Of a stretch of 64,000 nucleotides of DNA, positions 11,130 through 20,694 are shown piece after piece. The stretch is taken from assembly GCA_024138015.1 (NCBI GenBank), contig JAMXBB010000008.1, positions 44,333,167 to 44,397,166 on the forward strand, given 5' to 3'. The notes below the pieces were generated by a model. The model was given only the letters and a program-made list of their open reading frames with translations. It searched no databases and was not told the DNA's origin. Position numbers and translations under genes: made by a program. This DNA comes from Lumnitzera littorea. Taxonomy: Eukaryota; Streptophyta; Magnoliopsida; Myrtales; Combretaceae. Each line of letters begins with the position of its first letter. Positions within the stretch are counted from its first letter, which is position 1.

Positions 11130-12865
11130 TTAAGCATCCCCGGGCTCATTCCCACCTACAGCACCAACACTAGCAATACCTTCACCTTCATTGTCAAGCT
11201 CGCCCTCTTCATCTTCGCCATCCTCCCTTTCCATCGCATCTTCCTCTATTAGCCAATCAAAGCAACTGAAGTCTAGTTCAAGATACTCCCTCTTTGCTTC
11301 CAACTTTACTATCCTTGCGCCATCTCAACCATCACCCATTAGGGTAGCTTTGTAATTATCACCCAATAAAAACTCCTTGAATAACTCATTTATCACTATC
11401 GAAGTTAAATCCTCCCCATTTTGCAACTCCTCCTCTCTCCTCTAGAAATCAACTCAAGCCTCTTCAAGCTCCCTCCTAAGCATATTGGCCTCCTCTCTGG
11501 CCAACTTAGCTCCCTTCTTTATAGACTCAGCCTCCTTCTATGTTACTTGGGCCTCCCACTTAGCAGACTTTGCTTCCTCATTAGCTACCACCAATTCTTT
11601 ATTACAAGCAATAAGCTCCCTCTAAATCCTCAACCTACTTCTTAGCAGTGTTCAGCTTGAACCTAACACTGGCAACCTCCTGCTTTAATCTCACCTTCTC
11701 AACCTTGTACTAATTGCATTCATCTTACAATGTTGTGTTCCGTACCCTCAACTTAGCCAACTCCATCCTTAGTTGCTCATTCTCTTCTCCTAGTTACTAC
11801 TGACATTGCTGCAAAAGCTAAAATAGACAATCAACACAAATGAGCACTTAATAAGACTTAAATGAAAAAAGAAAAAAAAGTGGGTGAAAAAGGATCAAAA
11901 GCATACCCCCTCAAGGATATTCCCCCCACAAGAGAACGAATACCTACATAGGCTCATGGCATCCCCTAACAAATTCAAAACAGCTAGTACACACTAATAA
12001 GAGGGCTTATCCTACACAAATCTACCATACACCTTCTTCAAAGGCCACTCTTTGATGATACGCACACCACCAGATGCTTAGGCATCCCCACTTGTCTTCA
12101 CCTCGAGGTCAACTATGTGTACAAACTGCACCAAGAACATACTACAAATCCGAGTGACATTGGCTCATTATCATCCCTTAGCACATCTACTACCCCCACA
12201 ACTGGCCTCTCCTTAATAGTCCTCATTTCTATGGACTCCTCTCGCATTGCCTAGTCAAAGATAGGTCTCTTCAACCCCCATCAGTAGACATAACCTGCCA
12301 TGAGCCTCCTACTTGCGTACCCCTTCCTCAATTACCGCTTGCTAACACAGCTCCTACCCATGCGCCTCCTATCCCAATTACCACCACCTTGTTAATGCTC
12401 ATCCTACTTGAGCGTATCTACTACATCCATAATAACAACAGCCGCCTACTACTTAATAACTACATTCAGAGACACTACAATCAAGACACCTCCCGATCCC
12501 TTACCTACAAGCCCCTTTCCCTTCAGTTTGATTGGTATAGCCCTTTTACTTCTCTTTGTAGCAAGAGTTGCATCCTACACCATCGATCTTCCTTGTACAC
12601 ATACTCGACCTTAGTAACAATCCCCTTATCTTCTATGGTCAGCAATAGCCTTACAGTCTCGTCCTCCTTCTCCTTGGGAGCATAACTACATCGAGGCCTC
12701 TCCTCTACATGTCTCCTCTTTTCGCCCACATGTCGCTCCTATCTATGCCACTAGTCCCAACCGCCAGCGTTTGTTGGGGTAAAGGGGAAGCTTGTCCTTA
12801 CAATCCTTATTCATAAAGGCCTAACCTACAAACTTGTTCCTTCATGATTGTTGTAGTTGATCGAC
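11130..12865 (-). pseudogene. Degenerate antisense ORF (aORF) of the Tat element
   Basis: Reading the minus strand between the end of pol and the 3' side of gypsy element I gives a protein-like sequence with few stops. From about 11,660 to 11,420 it is a charged heptad-like stretch (K-E-L-V-V-A-N-E-E-A-K-S-A-K-W-E-A and onward) that looks like a coiled coil. It continues to an acidic, glycine-rich C-terminus (E-D-G-E-D-E-E-G-E-L-D-N) and a stop at 11,130-11,132. A second open piece (12,523-12,729) is also charged. Upstream on minus are a TATA-like GATATAAGG near 13,005-13,013 and an ATG at 12,865. Antisense ORFs in this position are known in Tat-lineage elements (Retand/Grande type); their function is not settled. 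Stops and probable introns make the exon limits uncertain. Confidence 0.55.
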
Positions 12866-14838
12866 CATTCTTGAAGACTAAACAGAAGAAAAGAAAGGAA
12901 AGGAATAAAAAGCATGAGAAAGTAAAGGAAGTGCTCTAATAGAATTTTCACAAAGTGACAGTAGTGAGTGAGAAATGGATTGGGCCCTCAAGCCCCTTAT
13001 ATCATTTGCTATGGCCATATGAAGCATCGCCTTATTAATAGCCATCATGAATGCCTACATGTCGCAATTAAGGAGTCAATGGTTAGAGATTGTTTAGTAA
13101 GTAGATTGATAGCTAGGCATCCACATGCATGGCATTAATGGTATATGCCCTTTGAGGATCTCGAGCACCCCAGTTGTCACATCGATCACATCAACGGTTA
13201 CATCTAATAGGGAAACAAGTAATGACCAAGTCTTCGAGCATGCCCAAAGTGTCCAACAACTCGAGGTCACTAAAGCTTAGGCATATGCCCTACGAGCTCG
13301 AAAGAGATGCACTAGTGCTTGACCAAAACCCCAAGCAACCCCCGAGAAACCACAAGTACATAAGCAATATAACACAATCAAATGAGGACTAAATGCAAAA
13401 GGATGAGCTAAACAAGAATCAAATGAAAGAAAAGAGAGATGAGCATGTGTCAAAACTTCATTTTATTGATAATTCATGAACATTTACAAGGCTTAGGGGT
13501 TGACATAGCAACCTTAAGTATAAGTCAACAAAAAGAAGAAAATAATAATAGAAACAAGATTGCAATAGAGTGGCTCGAAGCCTTCCCAGTTTACTACTCG
13601 GCATTAGATGCCTATCTTTAAGCTCACAACTTCAATTCAGCATTACAAGAAGGTTTTTGCCCATCCTGGTTTGCTCGTAAACCCTAACTAAGTTGCATAA
13701 TGAAGGCTCCCACTTGGATTGGTAGGTTCGCAACTTTAACTCAACTCACTAGTATGCTTAGAGGAAACATGATCAACCCTAGGCACCCAATCTGATGGCT
13801 AAGATCTCTACAAAACTCACAGATAACACTCCTCTACTGCCGTAGTCACTACCTGGCTTGCATTCCCTACTATCTAACAGGACATGACAGCAGACCCTTC
13901 CTGCATCGAGTCCAACTACCATGTCAATATCGACAGCTTCAAAAAGGACTCCCCCAGCTCATTGGAATAACTAAGAGACCTCGACCTATTTAGAAGGCTC
14001 AACCAAGAACCCCAGGAGAAGACCTGAGTCCAATGGAAGCTACCCAAGCACTTAAAGGTGTATGCAATAGCTACCATCGAACAAGCCAGAGAGAAAACAC
14101 AGACTTGTGCAAATTACCATGTTCTTGAAGCTTAACCTCCCCCTAGGAGTTGCAAAGCCAATTTAGGCCGATCACTCCCAAGCTGTAGGAGAATCCCCTC
14201 TTAGTGCTAGAAACACCATGGACAATAGTCAATACTTGAGCATCTACTGTGAAGACCTAAGTGTCTATGGTGCCAATGCTACAATGGCTAGAAGATGAAC
14301 ACTTAAGCACCTCACGAAGAGCCAAAGGGTCAACATACACCACTCAATCAGTACTTAAGGGCCATCCCCAAACATTGGGCAACCCATTACATACCCTAAT
14401 CAGTACCTAAGGGACCCACTGTGAGAGTGTAACCCAAGTTTATACACATTCTCACTCAATATGATCTTCATGGACTTCCTCATTCGTCATAGGAACAAAA
14501 GAAACTCTATCACATTCTCGAAATATCAGATGAATTAAGGAGGAGATGCAATTGTGAAAAGAGGAATAAAGGAGATGGTCCCCTCCTCCACCTACCATCT
14601 CTCCCTCCACCCCCTACCCAAAATAAATAAAGCCTTTATATAGTGAATAGGAGCAAATTTGAGCTACCCTATACGTTTTTGTAGATACATCCAATAGCTA
14701 AGGCAAAGTGGCAGTTAATGCCCTCATTAATTCCTAATTGCAACATTTCCTAAGGCATATTAATGATCATGCGTGCAACGCATCTCCCCAAGCATCGCCA
14801 CTGTGTTTGGAAAAGATTACTCACAACAATCATGTCAA
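12866..14838. other. Unassigned region between aORF and hAT insertion
   Basis: No known domain. A plus-strand readable stretch lies at 13,860-14,140 (V-Q-W-K-L-P-K-H-L-K-V-Y-A-I-A-T) but is broken by stops and not recognised. On the minus strand a good TATA sequence (CTATATAAAGGC) is at 14,632-14,643, so a second antisense transcription unit is possible. A T-rich, 3'-end-like segment on minus lies near 13,450-13,490. The region belongs to the gypsy element or to an older insertion; I cannot decide. Confidence 0.3.
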
Positions 14839-15152
14839 GTAGGGGTAAGCAAAAAACCGTCCAAACTGAACTAAGCCATAATCCAACCCAATCCAAATCG
14901 AAATTGCGGTTTTTTTTTTTTCTTATTTTTGTGAATGGTTCAGATTAGACCCCTAAATGATTTACAATTTGGTTCAGATGAGCAATCCAAACAACACCTA
15001 TTAATCTGAACCAAACTGTTTATAAAATAAAATGAATAGCGAACTTAAGAGTCCCCACTCCCCATTAAGCGCAGCACATCTATCTGATCACCTACTGTTG
15101 TCTTTACTTTTCACACAAACTAAAGACTTTAACCCTAAGTCCCTAATACAAC

Positions 15153-15174
15153 CTCTCTCTCTCTCTCTCTCTCT
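15153..15174. repeat. (CT)n microsatellite
   Basis: Eleven uninterrupted CT units, in the 5' untranslated-like part of the hAT element. Confidence 0.9.
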
Positions 15175-15760
15175 CCCTCACTAATCACTCCTCCCATCTC
15201 TATTTCTAATCTAGTAATCTTCTCTTTTATTTTCCTCTTAGCCTCTTGACTCTCATAGTTACAATCACTTATTGTAAGTTTAATTCACAAAGCAATTTCG
15301 TTCACACCAACAAGGTAGCAACAACATCACGACGTGGCTCATTTGATTCACGAAGCTGTTCGCACTATTTGATTAGATTTTCCTCTTCTATCTAATATCT
15401 TTTTTTTTTTTTTTAATTTTCTATAGATTCTTACTTCTTAGAATTTGAATCTATTTTCTAAGAAAAATGGGCCCCTAAATGTCTCATTAAGAGCATTAGG
15501 TTTCATGATGTTTGTGATTTGTATATTATAACTAAAACTCAACTTTATTTTTAGGCATGTAGATGCCTAGACTAATGACAATGAAAAACCAAGCATCAAT
15601 AATAATGGACTCGTACCTTTGTATAATCATGAAAACTTTGAAGATGCCAGCAACAAAAATCCAATGTCTTCTAGAAAATCATGATAAGCTCCTATTTCCG
15701 CTTTAACTACAAAAAGGCAACTACTCGAGGTATAAGATCATTACTTAAAAAAAAAAGAAC

Positions 15761-17600
15761 ATAATGGAAAATTGAAGGCATTTTGTAACTATTACTAAAA
15801 ATGTTTTGCATTTAAAAGCTCTCAAAGAACTACTACATTGCATGCTCACTTGAATAGGTGCTCCTAATATGAACTTAAACATCTAGATGACAAACAAAAG
15901 ACAATTCCTAGCTTTGTTGATACCAAAGAGGCTATTAGAAATGTAGTGACTAGATTTGACCAATATTTGTGTAAAAGGAGGCTTGTTAGAATGTTCATTG
16001 TAGTTGATTTGCCTTTTAAGTTAGTCGAAAATGAAGAGTTCCATACCTTTATGAAAGTGGTGCAATCAAAGTTGATTCTTCCCTCACATAGAGTACTGAC
16101 ACGTAAGTGTCTACAATTATTTAGGGAGGAAAGAGGAAGGTTAAAAAGATATTTTTCATTGTATGCTCCTAGAGTTTGTTTAAAAGCTGACGCATGGACT
16201 TAAAATTAAAACTTAAATTACATGTGTTTTACTTGCCATTTTATTGATGATTAGTAGAATTTGCAAAAAAGAATTATTAATTTTTATTAAATTGCTAAAC
16301 ATTTTGCTAAGATTATTAGGAAAACTATAGAGAAATGTATTATTAGATGGGGTCTCACTATGATCCTTACTATAACTACTAATAATGCTAGCTTGAATGA
16401 TCTAGGCATTCAATACTTGAAAAAGAGGTTTCAGTCTTGGAATACCCTTATCATCAAGGGTAAGTTTCTTCACATGAGATGTTGTGCTCATATCTTGAGT
16501 TTGCTAATGAAAGAGGGATTGAAAGAGATAGATGATTCTATTTTTAGAATTTGGAGTGTAGGTAGATATGTAAGAGCATCCCCTAGAAGATTGGCTAAAT
16601 TTAAAAATTATGTAGAGGAAGAAAGAATTGAAAGCAAAAACCTTTTGTGTTTAGATGTTGAGACAAGGTGAAATTCCACATATTTAATGTTGGAGACAGC
16701 TGTTAAATTTCAAAAGGCTTTTAATTTGTTAGACATTTAGGATGAAAAGTTTAGCTAAGAACTTAGAAAATTGAAGAGTATGCCTATGGAAGAAGATTAG
16801 GAGCATGCATGTAACCTTTTACCCCCTTTAAAGCATTTTTTATGATGCTACATTAAATATATCCATCTCTCTTTATGTCACATAAAACAATTTTGTTGAG
16901 GAAATTTTAAGGGTTAGTTATGAGATTAAGGAAAAATGCCAAAGTAGTGACATATCCTTGAATGTGATGACTGTTATGATGAAGAAAAGACATGCAAAAT
17001 ATTAGGGTAATGTTAATAACATCAATGCATTATTATTTGTTGCTGCTATGATGGATCATCATTAAAAATTATCTTATGTTGAGTAGATGGTTAATAAGGT
17101 TTATGATGATGATAAAGCAAATGAATTGATGGGAAAGATTCATTATGCATTTTATGACATGTTTACTCACAATGAGCTAATTGGTGAGTCGAAAAGGAAG
17201 AAGTTCAATCATCCCGTGAAAGTTGTAAGATAAGTGCTTGAAGGAAAGACAATGATAGTAAACCTAAGTCATATAGAGCTATTTTTATGCGAGAAATTCT
17301 AGGGGACACCTTAGTAGAGAAAAATGAATTGGAGACATTTGATATATTAGATTGGTTGAAGAAAAGTTCTCATTTGGTTTTGATGGCAAAAGATATCTTG
17401 GCTAATCAAATATCAACCGTTGCTTCAAAGAGTGCTTTCAGTACAGAAGGATGCGTACTTGATGCTTTTTGAGGTTCCTTGACTCCAATCATGGTAGAAG
17501 CTCTTATTTGTGGGCAAGATTGGTTTAAAGCAACTCAAATTCTAAATAACCATGAAGAAGATTTTGAGGAACTTCAAGAGATAAAATCAGGTATATAATC
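15761..17600 (+). pseudogene. hAT transposase (broken)
   Basis: Would cut and paste hAT elements. Domains in order: a BED zinc finger (15,761-15,863) reading F-C-N-Y-Y...L-H-A-H-L-N-R-C, with the second Cys now Tyr; the N-terminal core (15,890-16,200) with F-D-Q-Y-L, L-P-F-K-L-V-E and a final A-D-A-W-T; the RNase H-like catalytic region (16,360-16,740) with H-M-R-C-C-A-H-I-L and T-R-W-N-S-T-Y; and the hAT C-terminal dimerisation region (17,287-17,530) with I-S-T-V-A-S-K-S-A-F-S-T-E-G and A-L-I-C-G-Q-D-W. At least six in-frame stops or frameshifts (for example just after A-D-A-W-T and before G-S-L-T-P) make it inactive. Intron-like sequence follows from 17,600. Family assignment is firm. Confidence 0.85.
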
Positions 17601-18792
17601 ATTTTTAATGTTTTATTTTTATTGGTTTTTTTATTATATTTTTTTCTAATGATTTTAGTTTTATATTTTTGTAGTAGAGGGCTTTGTTGCTACTAATGCC
17701 CACTGCTTCAATAGATTCAACACTTGCTACTCTTAGTCTTAATGATTAATTAAAGGTATGTACCTTCTTATTTCAATTAAAATCAATACATAAAGATGGC
17801 ATGTGTACTCTTGTATTAAAATGCCCAATTGATGTGAAACTAATGTTTGTTTTTATTTTAATTAGTCTTTTTTTAGGGAAAAAAACCTACAATTAGAAAA
17901 AGTTGATGAAGTAATTTGTTCTTTCATTTACGTTCAGGTGTCAATAGAGAAGAAGCAAATGTCGAAGTTTCTCATGCATTCCAATTGGTTAAAGGGACAT
18001 ATTTGATTTGGAAGACCATTGTTATTTTGTTAATTTTTTGAAGTCTACGGACAATGTTTATTTTGTTATAGTTCCTTTTAGTTGTTATCTAGTACTTATC
18101 TTGTTTATTTTGTTAGTGGATGAGTGGATGTGGATGATTTGATGGAGTATGGCATGGATTAATGATTAGAGTTTTATGAACTATAATTTAATGGAGTATG
18201 GCAGAATTATTGACTTGTTCTTTTTTTTTTTTTTTTAACTACGCATTGAACATTTCTTGCCGACGAGGAGTTGGCTTTTGAGATATTGAAACATTAGGTC
18301 AGCTTTGGTATCTTCTTTGGGTGGAAAAATATTTATCACAGTAGTTTTATTTGAATAAATATTTTAGAGAGGTTTATTTCCATATGTGGTGCAAGACGTG
18401 AATTAAAGTTTGCATGACTACATGCATGTATATGGGAATTAACATATATATATATATTATTTTATTCCATTAATTTAATATGACAAATCTAGATACTACA
18501 TCTCGTTTAGGATGAATGTCTGCATGTGGCTGGCGAAGTTTTCCCAATATATGAAGGTAAAAATTCATAGTAGGAATACGTAATTTGGTATTAAATCATT
18601 TAGGTCATAATTTATTAATTTTGGTCTAATCCGTAATTTGAATTGAACCAAACCATTATTTAATGGTTTGAAAAATATTTTAATCCAAATCATATGGTTT
18701 GATTTGGAAGGAAAAAAAAAATCTAACTATAAACTATGGTTTGGTTGGGTTTTTAGCAAAAACCAAACCAATCTGAGCCGTACCCACTCCTA
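17601..18792. other. 3' non-coding part of the hAT element
   Basis: No coding signal beyond the transposase. Contains poly(T) near 18,220-18,236, a TA repeat near 18,448-18,458, and AACCAAACC-type subterminal motifs from 18,640 to 18,775. Confidence 0.5.
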
Positions 18793-18800
18793 ATTATCAA

Positions 18801-19409
18801 TGGTCACATCTAGAAGGTCATCCACAATGCTCCCCTAAGCATCCCCGAGTCACTTATGCTCATCCCTCTAATACCCATTTGACAGAAGCTTCAACCTCTT
18901 GAGCTCGGGTCTTCGATACCTTCCTTGCTACATTGAGGCTAAGGAGAGTAGGTAGGCAAGTGTTGATGGTCGGCCTTCGGCTCAAGGCACTAAAGGCTTA
19001 AGCCCACCAAAAGAGCTCGATCGATGTAGCACCAAGGTCTCCCGAACTCAAGTAAAGAATAGCTTAGTTGGGGACTCTCTCATTTATTTATTCTCTCATT
19101 CACTAAAACCCTAATACTCTCCTAATTAACTTGAGTGTTGAAGAGCCTTCATTGGCTACACCATAGGGGGCTTCTACTCCCTAACTCGAGTAAAGAACAT
19201 CTTGGTTGGGAACTCTCTCATTTATTTACTCTCTCATTTATTTACTCTCTCATTCACTAAAACTCTAATATTCTCTTCACTAACTTGAGTGTTGAAGAGC
19301 CTTCATTAACTACACCACAGAGGGCTTCTTATAAGTTCACCACTGCACATGGCTATCGGACCTCCAGGAGTTCATCTAGGAATCATATATGTGATATCAA
19401 CTATCACCA
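18801..19409 (+). mobile_element. Gypsy LTR end with internal tandem duplication
   Basis: The 3' part (19,040-19,409) is related to the 5' LTR end at 5,640-5,837: shared ACTCTCTCATT, CATTCACTAAAAC, AACTTGAGTGTTGAAGAGCC-like blocks and the same end GTGATATCAACTATCACCA. A block of about 140 bp (starting AAGTAAAGAA near 19,048 and again AGTAAAGAACAT near 19,190) is present twice in tandem. Upstream sequence (18,801-19,040) has no match in the 5' LTR, so this may be the 3' LTR of gypsy element I or that of a related copy. Confidence 0.55.
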
Positions 19410-19570
19410 AATCTCATTAATTGAAATATAATAGATATTAAATACATCATCTATCAAATGGAAGTAAACAATGGGGGGAGCATGCAAATCACTAAGAGGA
19501 ATGAATCAAGTGCATTCATTAGGCAAAACTGTTGTTTAGGCTTAGAGTTTGCTTTGGCACTTTTAACAAG

Positions 19571-19624
19571 TTGAAAAAAAATACGAATATGGTACAGTAA
19601 AGGTACACGCAGTATGCGCCTTTA
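19571..19624. repeat. MULE left terminal inverted repeat (recognisable part)
   Basis: Pairs with 26,317-26,375. Best conserved at both edges: A-tract plus TACGA(A/G)TATGGTA at the outer edge and AGTATGCGCCTTTA at the inner edge. Confidence 0.75.
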
Positions 19625-19633
19625 GTTGTAGGT

Positions 19634-19870
19634 AGTTTTAACATTAAAAGCACATCCAATACACGTGTCTTCAATAACCCATGATTTGGAATTTAAAATG
19701 AAGGCATATGTACTGAATGCGCTTTCAATGTTAAATTTTACACTAAAAGCGCATTCAATACATGCACCATCAATATCCTAGTTTCAATTGAAGGCACATG
19801 CACTAAATGTACCTTCAATGTAAATTTTAACACTGAAGGCGCATTCAGTATATACACCTTTAGTTCAAAT
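19634..19870. repeat. MULE subterminal tandem and inverted repeats
   Basis: Roughly two and a half units of 90-100 bp (starting near 19,634, 19,736 and 19,827), each opening TTTTA(A)CA(C/T)TAAAAGC(A/G)CAT and, inside the unit, an inverted version (GAAGGCA(C/T)ATG(C/T)ACT). Such subterminal repeats are a likely transposase-binding region; that role is inferred. Confidence 0.65.
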
Positions 19871-20694
19871 TTCACTTATGATTAAAAATAATTATTATTA
19901 AACATAGTAATTTCCCTCAGTTCAAAACAATAAAGTAATATTCTTTCGACCCTTAACTTGCAAACTAAATGGAAAGCTTAATATAGTAATCAATTACATG
20001 AAATCATAGTTGGTGAAACACCTTAACAAAGATAGCAAGTATAAAAGAAATAGGTCCACAGGATAATCATCTAATGACCCTATGAGTCGAATATAAGAAA
20101 ATATAATTGCAAATTGCAATACTAGGATAAATAAACAATGCATTGAACTGCAATATCTAATGAAAAGTAAATTGTATTTGAAATAATCAATATATATACA
20201 AAATTCATAATGAGTCAATGATAACATCAATACAATAACCAAAAAAAGAGGAAAACAAAGACAATAGACAAAACATATGTATTAACACCTACACCGTGTG
20301 AAGGTTCTCATGGTACGAGAAAAAAGTGAACATCCCCATCTATCGTGTAATTGAGTAAGCTAAGGTGGTGGATTGTCTAGATTAAGTTCCCTACGAGGAA
20401 CTAGGTTAGTTGGATAGGCTAGATGCAACTGAGGGACGGCCTCACCATGAACAACTGTGTAAGGGTGGAAAGTCACTTTTGAGATGCTGGTGGAGTCATA
20501 AGATCGAGATATTGCTGAAACTCGAGAGTCATATAAGAGCTAGATCCAACCCTAGAGTTGGATTCGACTCTCGAGGTGGAGGCAACATTTAACCCAGGAT
20601 ATGTGCTGTATCCCTCACCAATATACCCAAGATTAATGAAATAACACCAAAGTAGTGAGATATCATCATTAAGGTCTACCCGACAACGTCCTAA

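Larger units (their letters stand above)
5838..14838 (+). mobile_element. Gypsy element I, Tat-lineage LTR retrotransposon (internal region)
   Basis: Order after the LTR: leader, gag (about 6,490-7,350), protease (7,640-8,080), RT (8,430-9,060), weak RNase H, integrase (9,560-10,645), then a long downstream region with a degenerate ORF on the opposite strand (11,130-12,865). Protease-RT-RNase H-integrase is the gypsy order. The RT block L-N-K-A-C-P-K-D...S-F-M-D-A-Y-S-G-Y-S-Q-I and the antisense ORF between pol and the 3' LTR are characteristic of the Tat lineage (Retand/Grande type). All frames are broken. The downstream part is interrupted by a hAT transposon at 14,839, and the LTR piece at 18,801-19,409 may be its 3' LTR, although only the last 200-350 bp match the 5' one. 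Confidence 0.75.
14839..18792 (+). mobile_element. hAT-family DNA transposon (about 3.95 kb)
   Basis: The left end reads (G)TAGGGGTAAGC and the right end, on the other strand, TTAGGAGTGGGTACGG, fitting the TAGGGGTGGGC-type ends of plant hAT elements. The flanks CATGTCAA (14,831-14,838) and ATTATCAA (18,793-18,800) match at 5 of 8 positions, a decayed 8 bp target duplication. Subterminal regions carry repeated AACCAAACC-like motifs on both sides. Inside is a broken hAT transposase gene in the plus direction. The insertion lies between the Tat gypsy internal region and LTR-like sequence, so it is younger than that gypsy element. Confidence 0.8.

Noticed and set aside
13174..13621. Plus-strand ORFs of 72 and 60 codons
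   Set aside because: Hydrophilic but unlike any known protein; they lie in the 3' part of the Tat element near a probable antisense promoter.
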